Assembly: GCF_001866055.1 (NCBI RefSeq)
Contig: NZ_MLQS01000030.1
Coordinates: forward strand, 63,500-127,499
Direction of reading: 5' to 3'
Source of the DNA: Anaerobacillus alkalidiazotrophicus
GTDB lineage: Bacteria > Bacillota > Bacilli > Bacillales_H > Anaerobacillaceae
DNA length: 64,000 nucleotides
Positions 37,563 to 46,549 of this stretch are shown piece after piece. The notes under the pieces are model-generated. The model was given only the letters and a program-made list of their open reading frames with translations. It was not told the origin of the DNA and made no database searches. The position numbers and the translations under genes are program-made. Within the stretch, counting starts at the first letter, position 1; the number at the start of each line of letters is the position of its first letter.

Positions 37563-38307
37563 ATACAAATGTTAAATGGGTGCTTGTCTCAACTTTTTTA
37601 TCATTCTAATTTACTAGACTCAGATCCTGCCATTAGTACTAAAAGTAGTTTCTGGATTAACGCTTGGAAAATTAGGAATTAAAGCCTTACTATTCTCAAA
37701 TGTCCGTGATGACTTTAAAATTATTCACCTTTCAAAGAATGGTGTTAAGTTTCACGATGCATCCCCTATTATTGGTAAACTTAAGTGAAGCTTCTGATTG
37801 GTTACAAGATACTTATAGGAAGCATGTATCCCAGGGATTTCGGTTTAATCGTAACTTATATTATTGCGAAAAAATTAACAAACAAGGGTACTGTTATTAG
37901 GAACAGGGACTTTGGCTGGAATTATTTCAAACTCAGGGTTACGAAATGTGTTGATCGATGGAATTGACTTACTTGGTTTACCATCTTACGCACTGGCACC
38001 AGTATCAGGTATTTTTATGTCAGCAGCAACTGTTTCAACAACAGCTGGTGCTGCAGTTGCAAGTAGCGTATTTAGTACAACCTTGCTTGAATTAGGAGTT
38101 GCTGGACTTGCTGGTGCGGCAATGATTCATGCAGGTGCTACTGTACTAGATCATTTACCACTCGGAAGCTTCTTCCATGCAACAGCGGGTAGCGTTTTGA
38201 TGAGTTTTCAGGGACGTTTGAAGCTCATCCCTTATGAATCAGTGGTAGGGTTAACAATTGCTATTGTATCAACATTAATTTTCGGTGTCTTTAAGTTGTT
38301 TTTATAG
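37563..38307 (+). pseudogene. GntP-family permease remnant (gluconate/glycerate transporter)
   Basis: The C-terminal 140 residues are clean: LGTGTLAGIISNSGL, MSAATVSTTAGAAVASSVF, AAMIHAGATVLDHLPLGSFF and RLKLIPYESVVGL are classic GntP wording, with a normal stop 15 bases before glycerate kinase. Upstream the frame breaks near 37900 and again before 37790, and only about half of the expected ~450 codons remain, so the transporter is dead. It would have imported the substrate of the kinase. Confidence 0.8.
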
Positions 38308-38322
38308 AAGGGGGAGTTTTTA

Positions 38323-39462
38323 ATGAAGGTTGTTATTGCACCAGATTCATTTAAAGAGAGTTTAACAGCGTTAGAGGTTGCAAATGCAATTGAAGAAGGT
38401 TTAAGTGAATTATTACCAAATGCCAATTATGTTAAGATTCCAATGGCTGATGGTGGTGAGGGAACGGTTCAATCTTTGGTAGATGCTACAGGTGGGTTTA
38501 TTGAAAAAGTTTCTGTAATTGGTCCATTGGGAAATAAAGTTGAAGCTTTTTATGGTTTGTTAGGCGATGGAAAAACAGCAGCGATTGAAATGGCCTCTGC
38601 ATCTGGAATTCACTTAGTTCCCTTTGAAAAAAGAAACCCAATGAATACAACTACTTGGGGAACAGGTGAATTAATTATTGAAGCTCTAGACAAAGGTGTG
38701 GAAAAAATAATTATTGGTATTGGTGGTAGTGCTACAAATGATGGTGGTGCTGGAATGGTTCAAGCCCTAGGTGGGAAATTATTAGACAATGAAGGAAAGC
38801 AAATACCTTTAGGAGGTGCTGGTCTAGAGAAGCTCGCTCGTATTGATGTGTCAACTCTAGATCCTCGTTTGAAAGAGGTAACCATTGAAGTAGCTTGTGA
38901 TGTTGATAATCCATTAACTGGACCAAAGGGTGCTTCTGCTATTTACGGTCCACAAAAAGGGGCAACGCCAGAGCAAATCGAATTATTGGATGAAAATTTA
39001 GCTATTTATGCTAGAATTATTGAACGTGATTTAGGAAAAAGTATCGAACATGTCCCAGGTGCTGGTGCAGCTGGAGGACTGGGAGCAGGATTACTTGCTT
39101 TTCTCTCTTCAGAATTAAAAAGAGGTGGAGATTTAGTTATTGAAGCAACAAGGTTAGAAGAGGAAGTTCGTGATGCTGATTTAGTTATTACTGGTGAAGG
39201 TGGAATCAATCATCAAACTATTCACGGAAAAACTCCAACGTGTGTAGCTTTAACGGCAAAAAAACATGGTGTCCCGGTAATAGCAATCGCTGGAAGCTTA
39301 ACGAACGATTACAAAAATGTGTATGATTACGGAATCGACGCTTTGTTTAGTGTCGTACCAGGGATAGTTTCTCTAGAAGAAGCTCTTGAAAAAGGTTATG
39401 AAAATGTGAAAAATACGGCACGAAATATTGTAGCGGTCATTAAATTTTTCATAAAAGAATAA
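38323..39462 (+). CDS. glxK: Glycerate kinase (GarK/GlxK family)
   Basis: It phosphorylates D-glycerate with ATP, feeding glycolysis. Family I phrases are KVVIAPDSFKESLTA at the N-terminus, PMADGGEGT, GGSATNDGGAGM, GPKGASAIYGPQKGAT, GAGAAGGLGAGL and VITGEGGIN. At 379 aa it is full length. ATG 38323 follows GGGGGAG. Although the permease in front of it is broken, this gene is intact, so glycerate made inside the cell (for example from glyoxylate produced by purine breakdown) may be its present substrate; that link is inference. Confidence 0.93.
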   Translation: MKVVIAPDSFKESLTALEVANAIEEGLSELLPNANYVKIPMADGGEGTVQSLVDATGGFIEKVSVIGPLGNKVEAFYGLLGDGKTAAIEMASASGIHLVPFEKRNPMNTTTWGTGELIIEALDKGVEKIIIGIGGSATNDGGAGMVQALGGKLLDNEGKQIPLGGAGLEKLARIDVSTLDPRLKEVTIEVACDVDNPLTGPKGASAIYGPQKGATPEQIELLDENLAIYARIIERDLGKSIEHVPGAGAAGGLGAGLLAFLSSELKRGGDLVIEATRLEEEVRDADLVITGEGGINHQTIHGKTPTCVALTAKKHGVPVIAIAGSLTNDYKNVYDYGIDALFSVVPGIVSLEEALEKGYENVKNTARNIVAVIKFFIKE

Positions 39463-39472
39463 TAGATGTAAC

Positions 39473-39513
39473 AAAAGCTAATCAAGAGTATATTACTCCT
39501 GATTAGCTTTTTT
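39473..39513 (+). terminator. Terminator after glycerate kinase
   Basis: AAAAGCTAATCA pairs with TGATTAGCTTTT around about 14 bases, followed by further T. Repeat A copy 2 begins inside the T tract. Confidence 0.85.
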
Positions 39514-39726
39514 ATCCCACTCTTAAGGGGCAAGTAAGACCCCCACCTCAAAACGTAAGAAAATCGAGAAGTTTAGGTGGGGGATAAACTGCCCCTAAAG
39601 GTCCGATATAGAATAACTTTCATCAGTGAAGCTGATGATTAGTTATTCTTATGCCCGTGGTATAAGTTGAACTAACAATCAGTGGGGGATGAAGGAAAAA
39701 CCCCACTGATTGAAGTTCAGCTTTAT
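39512..39726 (+). mobile_element. Repeat A copy 2: 215-bp IS-derived element
   Basis: It has the same ends and hairpins as 19916-20130 with only a few base changes (for example AACGTAAG for AACTTAAG). The left boundary TTAT lies in the T-run of the glycerate kinase terminator. The rest of the region to 39927 holds no gene; a weak hairpin GGTATATG/CATATACC near 39867-39893 could terminate the minus-strand MATE gene. Confidence 0.7.
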
Positions 39727-39927
39727 AGAAATTATAAAATTATGAAGTTTGGAATGATGTCTAGGCACTTGCGCTTCCTCCGAAAATAAAAAAGGTTGAG
39801 CTAGAGTATTGTAGGAGGTATGCCGAGGGAGGTTGTGAAAAATTTGAGACCGTCCCCTAAGCATAAAGGTATATGTCAATAATGGCATATACCATCTTCA
39901 GCACGTCAACAGCCACCGTTGTGTTTC

Positions 39928-41328
39928 TTATTGTGATGTTGTTGAAACCTTTCCTTCAAAGGGGACTACTTCCTGTATTTCATCTTCATGAAGAATTAAC
40001 TTCCGGTTTCGATAAAGTAGGAAACCTGATAAGAAAAATGCTAGAGCGTCAGATATTGGGAATGCCATCCAAACACCATTTACACCGATAAAATGAGGTA
40101 ATATTAATACTAATGGTATTAAGAATAAAAATTGTCTAGACATTGATAAGATTAACGCTTCTTTTACTTTCCCGAGTGCTTGGAAGATACCCCCACAAAC
40201 AATAGGAACACCAATGAAGAAGGAAGCCGCAAATAAGATGCGTATTGCATCAGTACCAGAATCAATAACCGTAGGGTCGGATGAGAATATGGTTATAAAT
40301 AATTTTGGGAAACTCATCATAATGAGAAATATAGCTGTTGCTAAAAGAGTAGCAACCTTTAAACCGAGTAATACGGTTTGTTTTAAACGAGAAAAATTAT
40401 TTGCACCGAGGTTATAGCCAATAATTGGTTGCATTCCTTGCATAATCCCCAAAAGAGGCATTAACATAAGCATTGAGATCCGTTGAATAATTCCATATAA
40501 TCCTACGTGAAATTCAGTACCAAAACGAATTAACATTGCGTTAATAGAAATCATCATAATACTTCCAGCAGCTTGCTGCATAAAAGCAGGAAGACCAACA
40601 GAAAGTACTTCTTTCATTATTATGAACTTCGGTTTAAGAGTAGTGACCGTAATGGAAAGCGAGCTTTTTCCAGATAAAAAGTATTGAAGTGTAATAATGG
40701 CTATTACTGCTTGTGCAAGAAGTGTAGCGTATGCTGCACCACGAATCCCCATCCCAAAGCCTAAAATAAAAATAGCATCTAAAATAATATTTAGTACTGA
40801 TGAAATAATCATTAAATTCATTGCAAATTTTGCATTTCCTTCAGAACGTACAATACTATTCGTTGAAAAACCAAATGAAAAGAAAAATGTTCCAAGCATT
40901 AGTGGAAACATATATTCATATGCATAGTTAAGAATATCTGATGTAGCACCAAACAAAACTAGCGTTGGCTTTAATAAGGTAAAGCCACCAATAAAGCCGA
41001 TCAGACTAATAAAAAGGATCATTGTTATTATATTTCCAAAGACTTGATTAGCTTCTCCAATTTTTTTGGCGCCTAGCTTTCTAGATATAACGGATGCTCC
41101 CCCAACGCCAATTGCAGCTGAAATTGCCATAATAATCATTAGTACAGGAAATGATATAGTTAATCCGGCTACGGCAGAAATGCCTACTGCGTAAGAAATG
41201 AAGATGGTGTCTATGACATTATAAAGCGCCATAACAAACATGCCAATGACTGCAGGAACCGATAAATTCCTAAGCAGCTTTGGTATAGGTTCAGTTCCGA
41301 GGCGCTCACTTTGAAGTTTTTCTTGCAT
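39928..41328 (-). CDS. MATE-family multidrug efflux transporter
   Basis: A 12-segment membrane antiporter exporting cationic drugs with Na+ or H+. Recognisable pieces are IPKLLRNLSVPAVIGMFVMA, YNVIDTIFISYAVG, IGVGGASVISRKLG and NYGLGANNF-like IIGYNLGANNFSRL. The length of 466 aa is normal. The ATG at 41328 follows AAAGGAGAA on the minus strand. It lies 39 bases downstream of a MarR-type gene, almost certainly one operon under its control. Confidence 0.9.
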   Translation of the reverse strand: MQEKLQSERLGTEPIPKLLRNLSVPAVIGMFVMALYNVIDTIFISYAVGISAVAGLTISFPVLMIIMAISAAIGVGGASVISRKLGAKKIGEANQVFGNIITMILFISLIGFIGGFTLLKPTLVLFGATSDILNYAYEYMFPLMLGTFFFSFGFSTNSIVRSEGNAKFAMNLMIISSVLNIILDAIFILGFGMGIRGAAYATLLAQAVIAIITLQYFLSGKSSLSITVTTLKPKFIIMKEVLSVGLPAFMQQAAGSIMMISINAMLIRFGTEFHVGLYGIIQRISMLMLMPLLGIMQGMQPIIGYNLGANNFSRLKQTVLLGLKVATLLATAIFLIMMSFPKLFITIFSSDPTVIDSGTDAIRILFAASFFIGVPIVCGGIFQALGKVKEALILSMSRQFLFLIPLVLILPHFIGVNGVWMAFPISDALAFFLSGFLLYRNRKLILHEDEIQEVVPFEGKVSTTSQ

Positions 41329-41367
41329 TATATTATTCTCCTTTTATGAATCTTGTTGGTTCATTAC

Positions 41368-41796
41368 CTATTTTTTGAAATTTTCTGTAATTCTCTTTAA
41401 CCAAGCCAACAATAATTGCTTTTCTTCATTTGAAAAGCCTTTCATTAGTTCGATTTCCATAGCCTTGGTACTCAACCATAACTTTTCTTCAAGAATTTTT
41501 CCTTTTTCTGTTAAGGTAATAATTTTCGAACGTCGATCAGTTTTACTATCATTCTTTTCTATTAACTGCTTTTTCAGCATTGAGTCAATGATTCCATTCA
41601 TCGTCGACCCTTTAATAAAAAGGCGATTTTGTAATTCAGATTGTAGTTGTTCGCCATAGTTTACTAACATATAAAGTACTTTTGCTTGTGCAACCGTTAA
41701 ATCATATTCTGATAGCTTGTGATTATAAGTATTTTGGATAAGGTGTGCAGCAACACCGATTTGGTAGCCAACCCTCTCGTCTAAATTTCGAATCAT
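41368..41796 (-). CDS. MarR-family transcriptional regulator
   Basis: A 142-residue winged-helix repressor. The DNA-binding part runs from about residue 35 (LTVAQAKVLYMLVNYG) through the recognition helix (MNGIIDSMLKKQLIEK) to the wing NDSKTDRRSKIITLT. The start has AGGAGG 7 bases upstream on the minus strand. It precedes the MATE exporter and probably represses both genes until a toxic compound binds. Confidence 0.88.
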   Translation of the reverse strand: MIRNLDERVGYQIGVAAHLIQNTYNHKLSEYDLTVAQAKVLYMLVNYGEQLQSELQNRLFIKGSTMNGIIDSMLKKQLIEKNDSKTDRRSKIITLTEKGKILEEKLWLSTKAMEIELMKGFSNEEKQLLLAWLKRITENFKK

Positions 41797-42002
41797 AAAA
41801 TGTTAGCCTCCTAAGTATTCTATAGATAATAGTAGCAAATAAACAGGCAAGTAAGCAACAGAAGAGTTAGCCCCATAATTATTATTACACTGATAAAATA
41901 TCCATTATCAGAGCATTAAGTTGCTTGTCTATAAAAGTAGTTTAAAAAATTCTGTAAATAATTCTAGACAGACAAACTATCTATCTATTATAATAAAAAT
42001 AA

Positions 42003-42022
42003 GTTTTGCCCTAAGGAAACTT
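42003..42022 (+). promoter_or_regulatory. MntR-like metal-repressor box 1
   Basis: GTTTTGCCCTAAGGAAACTT resembles the Bacillus MntR operator as I remember it (TTTGCCTTAAGGAAACT). It is 370 bases before a metal-binding lipoprotein gene. Confidence 0.5.
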
Positions 42023-42206
42023 ATTTATCTATATACAAAAAATAGATACATGCACAATTTTGTGATAAACACTATAAATTAAGATAAGTGAGTGAATTTC
42101 ATAGTAGCGAAAATAAGCAATTATGAAATTCATTAAAGTAAAAAAACACTTAAATATTTTACAGTTTTTTGTATAAATACTTGAGTGTTATATATTTTGA
42201 TAAAAT

Positions 42207-42222
42207 GTTTCCTTGAGGAAAG
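42207..42222 (+). promoter_or_regulatory. MntR-like metal-repressor box 2
   Basis: GTTTCCTTGAGGAAAG is a near-perfect palindrome with the same TTTCCTT/AAGGAAA arms as box 1. It lies where a repressor would block the promoter of the downstream genes. Confidence 0.45.
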
Positions 42223-42259
42223 AAATTTCGTTTGGGGAAAAAGGAGGATTGTTGAACAA

Positions 42260-42349
42260 ATGAAAATTACAAAACGAATATCTTCAACACTAACTGTCTA
42301 TTATGCTTTGATTGGATTATTGTTGTTAACTTCGTTTTTTGTTATATAA
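42260..42349 (+). CDS. Small hydrophobic peptide (29 aa)
   Basis: An ATG preceded by AAAGGAGG (12 bases, rather far) opens a 29-codon frame starting MKITKRISSTLTVYYALIG and ending in a hydrophobic LLLLTSFFVI before TAA. It would be a single-segment membrane peptide. The metal-binding lipoprotein starts 21 bases later, so it may be a leader peptide or a small partner. I do not recognise it. Confidence 0.4.
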   Translation: MKITKRISSTLTVYYALIGLLLLTSFFVI

Positions 42350-42370
42350 AGATTTGTGAGGAGTGAAAAA

Positions 42371-43279
42371 ATGTTTAGGAAGAAATTTTTAATATTTGTA
42401 AGTTTTATTTTTGTGTGTGGTTTATTAATTGTTGGATGTAGTTCAGAAGAAACGGCTAAGTCAGAAGAAGATGGTTTGTTTATTACAACGAGCTTTTCTG
42501 TTTTAGGTGATATAATTTCGCAAGTTACTAAAGAGCGTGCTACAGTTAATTATATTGTTCCTGTTGGAGAAGAGCCACATGAATATGAGCCAACCCCAGG
42601 AGACTTTAGTAGAATAAGCGACTCGTCTGTTTTTTACGTAAATGGTCTTGATTTAGAAGAATGGTTAGAAAAAGTAATTTCAAATATTTCAGATACAGAT
42701 ATTGTTACTCTTTCTGATGGTGTAACAGAAATCCCGTTGGTTGGTAATAATGAAGCCGATCCACATGCTTGGTTAAGTCCAAAAAATGTAATTATTTATG
42801 TAGAAAATTTGGTTGAAGATTTAATTAAAAGAGATCCTGAAGGAGAACTTATTTACCGTGAAAATGCGGAAGCTTACATCGCTGAATTACTAGAACTTGA
42901 TAATTGGATTGTAGAGCAGTTTGAGCAAATTCCAGTTGAGCATCGTGTTATTATTGTAAGTGAAAATGCTTTTAAATATTTTGGTAAAGATTATGGGTTC
43001 CATACGGAAGGAATTTGGGATATTAATTCATTAGAAGAAGGTACACCACAACAATATGCTCGTTTAAGTGATTTTGTTAGAGAAAATAATGTTCCCGCTT
43101 TATTTGTAGAGTCTACAATTGACAAACGTTATATGGAAATGATCTCTAATGAAACAGGTGTTGCAATTGCTGGTGAAGTATATACTGATGCAGTTGGAGA
43201 AGAAGGTAGCGGTGCCGAAAACTACATCGGTATGATGAAAGAAAATGTAAAAGTGTTTGTTGAAGGATTAAAAAATTAA
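42371..43279 (+). CDS. Metal ABC transporter substrate-binding lipoprotein (ZnuA/MntA cluster A-I)
   Basis: It binds Zn2+ or Mn2+ outside the cell. The lipobox is LIVGCSSE. Metal ligands of cluster A-I proteins are visible: the histidine in GEEPHEYEPTPGD, the histidine in ADPHAWLSPKN, a glutamate in VSENAFKYFGKDYGF (usually His in ZnuA), and the aspartate in YTDAVGEEGSGAENY. ATG 42371 follows GTGAGGAGTG; the longer frame from GTG 42356 overlaps that site. No histidine-rich loop is present, which favours Mn2+ over Zn2+, and the MntR-like boxes agree. No ABC or permease gene adjoins it, so it is an orphan that must borrow a transporter. Confidence 0.85.
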   Translation: MFRKKFLIFVSFIFVCGLLIVGCSSEETAKSEEDGLFITTSFSVLGDIISQVTKERATVNYIVPVGEEPHEYEPTPGDFSRISDSSVFYVNGLDLEEWLEKVISNISDTDIVTLSDGVTEIPLVGNNEADPHAWLSPKNVIIYVENLVEDLIKRDPEGELIYRENAEAYIAELLELDNWIVEQFEQIPVEHRVIIVSENAFKYFGKDYGFHTEGIWDINSLEEGTPQQYARLSDFVRENNVPALFVESTIDKRYMEMISNETGVAIAGEVYTDAVGEEGSGAENYIGMMKENVKVFVEGLKN

Positions 43280-43321
43280 TATTAATTATAGAGGGCTGAC
43301 ACATTTTAGATTGTTGGTCCT

Positions 43322-43380
43322 TTATATATTTTTATCGAATAATATTTTTCCGAAAAATATTATTCGATAAAAATATATAA
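43322..43380. repeat. 59-bp perfect AT-rich palindrome
   Basis: Bases 43322-43349 are the exact reverse complement of 43353-43380, with CCG at the centre, giving 28 paired bases without a mismatch. It could form a hairpin or cruciform. It lies just after the metal-binding lipoprotein gene and before a separate terminator. Confidence 0.85.
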
Positions 43381-43382
43381 AT

Positions 43383-43417
43383 AAAAACCAATCAGGCAAG
43401 CATCTGATTGGTTTTTA
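43383..43417. terminator. Bidirectional terminator
   Basis: AAAAACCAATCAG pairs with CTGATTGGTTTTT around 8 bases. The A/T flanks serve both the plus-strand lipoprotein gene and the minus-strand NSS gene. Confidence 0.85.
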
Positions 43418-43427
43418 TTAGAATAAT

Positions 43428-43479
43428 CAGTATTTATAAATTTCTAACTTAGAAACTGTCTAGCTCCAGGCGCTTTTCT
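43428..43479 (+). repeat. Internally deleted copy of dispersed repeat family B
   Basis: The left end (CTAACTTAGAAACTGTCTAG then CTCCAGGCGC) is joined directly to the right-end phrase CGCTTTTCT, with the middle ~95 bases missing relative to 49816-49966. Confidence 0.6.
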
Positions 43480-43490
43480 AGAGAACTTAA

Positions 43491-44840
43491 TTAAAATACA
43501 CCGATTGAAGCTAAAAATACTATGAAGATTGCGATAGGTGCAAAATACCTTAATATAAAGATCCAAGAATTACCTAGCAATGTATCACCAAAATCAGAAG
43601 CTTCAAGAGCATCTGATTTTTTCCAACCCCAACCAACGAATAAAGCGATTAATAACCCGCCAAGTGGGAGGAGAATATTTGATGCAATAAAGTCCATACT
43701 ATCTAAAATACTAGCCCCAAAGAATGTAATATGTGACCAATTTCCTTGGCTTAGTGAAGAAGGTACTCCAATGATAAAGATAATTCCACCGATAATAATA
43801 GTAGTTTTTTGTCTTGTCCAGTTAAACTTACGAATGAAATATGCTACTGCAACTTCTAATAATGAGACGGACGACGAAAGAGCCGCTACTGCTAATAAGA
43901 AGAAGAAGACTCCGCCGAATAACGTACCATAAGCCATATTATCAAAAATACTAGGTAATGCGATAAAAACAAGACCTGGTCCTTCGTCAGGTTGAATCCC
44001 GAAAGCAAAGACTGCCGGGAAAATCATTAACCCTGCAATTAAAGCAAATACTGTATCTAAGGCTGCAACGCTAGCTGCGGCACCTGGTAACTTTTCTTTT
44101 TTAGATAAGTAACTCCCGTACGTAATTAAAGCTCCCATTCCTAAGCTTAAGGAGAAGAATGCTTGTCCAAGTGCTGCCAAGTAAACATTTGGGTCAGAAA
44201 GCTTGCTCCAGTCAGGTGTGAATAGAAATGAAAGAGCATCAGACGCACCACCTAATGTTAAACTATACCCAGCAAGTATAATAACAAGAATTGCTAATAG
44301 TGGCATTAAAATCTTATTAGTTTTCTCGATTCCTTTTTTTACTCCTACGTACACAATTCCGATAGTTAAAGCCATGAAAAGAAATTGCCATAATAGAGGT
44401 TGTAATGGATTTGTAATAAAATTAAGAAACACATCAACGTACTGAGCATCATTTTCAACTGTTATACCTCCAGTTAAATAATGAATGAAGTATCTAACTG
44501 TCCAACCTGCTATTACTCCATAGAAAGATAAAATGATAAATGCAGATGCAACACCCATAAAACCAGCAATTACCCAAGGTTTACCAGGCGCTATTTCTTC
44601 AAAAGAACCTACTACATCACTTTGAGCTCGTTTACCGATTGTAAACTCTGCCATAACAATTGGAATACCAATGAAAATAATGAAAAAGAAATATATAAGC
44701 AAAAATGCAGCTCCGCCATTTTCTCCTGTAACGTATGAAAACCTCCAAATATTTCCTAATCCAACTGCTGACCCCATTGCTGCCAAGATAAAACCTAACC
44801 TTGATCCCCACTGTTCACGGTTTGTGTCAATTTGACCCAT
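43491..44840 (-). CDS. Sodium-dependent transporter, neurotransmitter:sodium symporter (NSS/SNF) family
   Basis: It imports an amino acid or related amine with Na+. The N-terminal signature REQWGSRLGFILAAMGSAVG followed by LGNIWRFSYVTGENGGAAFL is the LeuT-like Na+ and substrate site in the first unwound helix. Eleven to twelve membrane segments follow. The start at 44840 has AAAGGAGG upstream; the longer frame to 44885 overlaps this site and lacks its own. At 449 aa the length is normal. It stands alone between a repeat and the Rieske oxidoreductase gene. The substrate is not predictable from sequence. Confidence 0.88.
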   Translation of the reverse strand: MGQIDTNREQWGSRLGFILAAMGSAVGLGNIWRFSYVTGENGGAAFLLIYFFFIIFIGIPIVMAEFTIGKRAQSDVVGSFEEIAPGKPWVIAGFMGVASAFIILSFYGVIAGWTVRYFIHYLTGGITVENDAQYVDVFLNFITNPLQPLLWQFLFMALTIGIVYVGVKKGIEKTNKILMPLLAILVIILAGYSLTLGGASDALSFLFTPDWSKLSDPNVYLAALGQAFFSLSLGMGALITYGSYLSKKEKLPGAAASVAALDTVFALIAGLMIFPAVFAFGIQPDEGPGLVFIALPSIFDNMAYGTLFGGVFFFLLAVAALSSSVSLLEVAVAYFIRKFNWTRQKTTIIIGGIIFIIGVPSSLSQGNWSHITFFGASILDSMDFIASNILLPLGGLLIALFVGWGWKKSDALEASDFGDTLLGNSWIFILRYFAPIAIFIVFLASIGVF

Positions 44841-45022
44841 GTTGTAAATTTCCTCCTTTAAACCGCTAAAATGTTTTTTTGCCATGTAATACTATATCAT
44901 ATTTATCTGATATTTCTATATTTTTTTATAATAAAATTATTTTTTTGAAATAACAAATTATGGACGTGTTCATACTATTGTTTAACAATGTAAAATATAG
45001 AAATAAACTCCAAATTGAAAAT

Positions 45023-46549
45023 TTATAAAGTAGTACTGTTTTCGTTTACCTTTTTTAACGGTTGATCCGCTGGTCCTTCTATGACATTGCCATTGATAGA
45101 GAAACGCGAGCCGTGACAAGGACAATCCCAAGATTTTTCTCCTTCGTTCCATTCCACTTCACAACCTAAATGAGTACATGATGAATCTACAATGTGTAAA
45201 TGTCCACTATCATCACGGTAAGCACCACACTTTTTACCATTTATAGTTACATGAGCTCCTTCCCCTTTTTTAACCTCTTTAGGATGCTTGTTTTTAATAT
45301 CAATTTTGCCTTTGATAAATTGTAGAGTCACATCAGTATTATGTTGAACAAATGTCTTAATCGAAGGGTCACCCTTAAATCTTGATGGAGTAAAAAGAGC
45401 TTCGTACGGATGTCCTCCTTTGGTAATTAGATCACATAAAATCATTGCCGCGGCTGTTCCGTTTGTCATACCCCATTTGCGGTAGCCAGTAGCTATAAAT
45501 ATATTTTTATTATTTGATGTTATGGTTCCGATATAAGGAACTTTATCTAACGTATACAAATCTTGTGTAGACCAACGATATTCAATGTCGGTAACTCCAA
45601 GAATATTTTCGCCAAATGTAGCTAACGCTTCATAATGTCTCATAGTATTAACCCCATGACCCGTCTTATGACTTTCCCCACCAAGGAGAAGAAGGTTGTT
45701 CATACTTCGGACTGATCGTTTTGGAGTATCTAAACTTAAGTACATTCCACCTGGATAAGGTTGTTTATTTTTAAAAGCAACAACATAGGACCGTTCTGCG
45801 TACATTCTTGTAAAATAATACCCCCCAGCGTCATAAAAAGGATAGTGGGAACAAGAGATAATCTGTTTACTCGTAATTTTTCTACCATTACGAGTGATTA
45901 CTTTTGGAGACACTCCTGTTTCTACATCGACAGCTGTTGTATGTTCAAAAATATTGCCACCTTTGTCGATAATCGATTGAACAAGAGGAAGTAAATATTT
46001 TAATGGGTGAAACTGCGCTTGTCCTTCCATTAAGATGGCTTTAATCATTGGTAAAGGAAGTGGTGTAGTTTCAACTAGCTTTCCTGTTATATTTAACTTT
46101 TCATATGCTTTTGCTTCTTTTTCTAACTTTTTAAGTTCACTTTTTGTATTCGTGTATATGTAGGCATTGTGTTCTTCGAGATTACAGTTTATATTTAGCG
46201 TTTGAATTGTATTTTTAATAAATGCCCGAGCTGCATCATTAGATTGGTAATACATTAACGCTTGTTCTACTCCGAAATGTTGGATTATTTCGTCATATAT
46301 CAGTCCATGTTGTGCTGTTATTTTCGCAGTTGTATGTCCGGTTGTCCCAGATAAAATTCTGCCCGCATCAATTATTGTAACTTTTACCCCATTAAGACTA
46401 AGTAAATAGCCTGCTGTAATCCCTGTAATTCCTCCACCTACAATGGTAACATCTGTACTTATGTCCGTTTGTAAGCTTTGAAAATGTGGGATCTCTAAAT
46501 CATTTTGCCAATATGGTTCTGGTACTTGAGGCCATTTGCAATTCGTCAT
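45023..46549 (-). CDS. FAD-dependent oxidoreductase with C-terminal Rieske [2Fe-2S] domain
   Basis: Residues 1-380 are a DAO-type flavoprotein: the dinucleotide motif VTIVGGGITGITAGYLLSLN near residue 35, then TGHTTAKITAQHG and FIATGYRKWGMTNGTAAA. The last ~90 residues form a Rieske domain with ligands in CTHLGCEV and CPCHGSRFS. The fused layout matches the YhfW-type oxidoreductases of Bacillus. The start at 46549 has GGAGAGTG upstream; the codon at 46564 does not. The electron donor and acceptor are unknown. It is monocistronic. Confidence 0.88.
   Translation of the reverse strand: MTNCKWPQVPEPYWQNDLEIPHFQSLQTDISTDVTIVGGGITGITAGYLLSLNGVKVTIIDAGRILSGTTGHTTAKITAQHGLIYDEIIQHFGVEQALMYYQSNDAARAFIKNTIQTLNINCNLEEHNAYIYTNTKSELKKLEKEAKAYEKLNITGKLVETTPLPLPMIKAILMEGQAQFHPLKYLLPLVQSIIDKGGNIFEHTTAVDVETGVSPKVITRNGRKITSKQIISCSHYPFYDAGGYYFTRMYAERSYVVAFKNKQPYPGGMYLSLDTPKRSVRSMNNLLLLGGESHKTGHGVNTMRHYEALATFGENILGVTDIEYRWSTQDLYTLDKVPYIGTITSNNKNIFIATGYRKWGMTNGTAAAMILCDLITKGGHPYEALFTPSRFKGDPSIKTFVQHNTDVTLQFIKGKIDIKNKHPKEVKKGEGAHVTINGKKCGAYRDDSGHLHIVDSSCTHLGCEVEWNEGEKSWDCPCHGSRFSINGNVIEGPADQPLKKVNENSTTL

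Larger units (their letters stand above)
41797..42259. promoter_or_regulatory. Divergent intergenic region between marR and the metal-binding lipoprotein
   Basis: The region is very AT-rich. The direct repeats GACAGACAAACTATCTATC near 41965-41990 may be the MarR operator. Two metal-box-like palindromes are listed separately at 42003 and 42207. No other gene is seen. Confidence 0.4.

Noticed and set aside
40214..41659. Several plus-strand frames of 67-94 codons opposite the MATE and marR genes
   Set aside because: Antisense shadows without start signals; both minus-strand genes are well supported.
42260..42349. Riboswitch upstream of the metal-binding lipoprotein
   Set aside because: I find no conserved aptamer pattern; the palindromes fit DNA-binding sites and the small ORF explains the remaining conserved-looking part.
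43522..43932. 136-codon plus-strand frame opposite the NSS transporter
   Set aside because: Antisense to membrane-protein codons; low-complexity product and no ribosome site.
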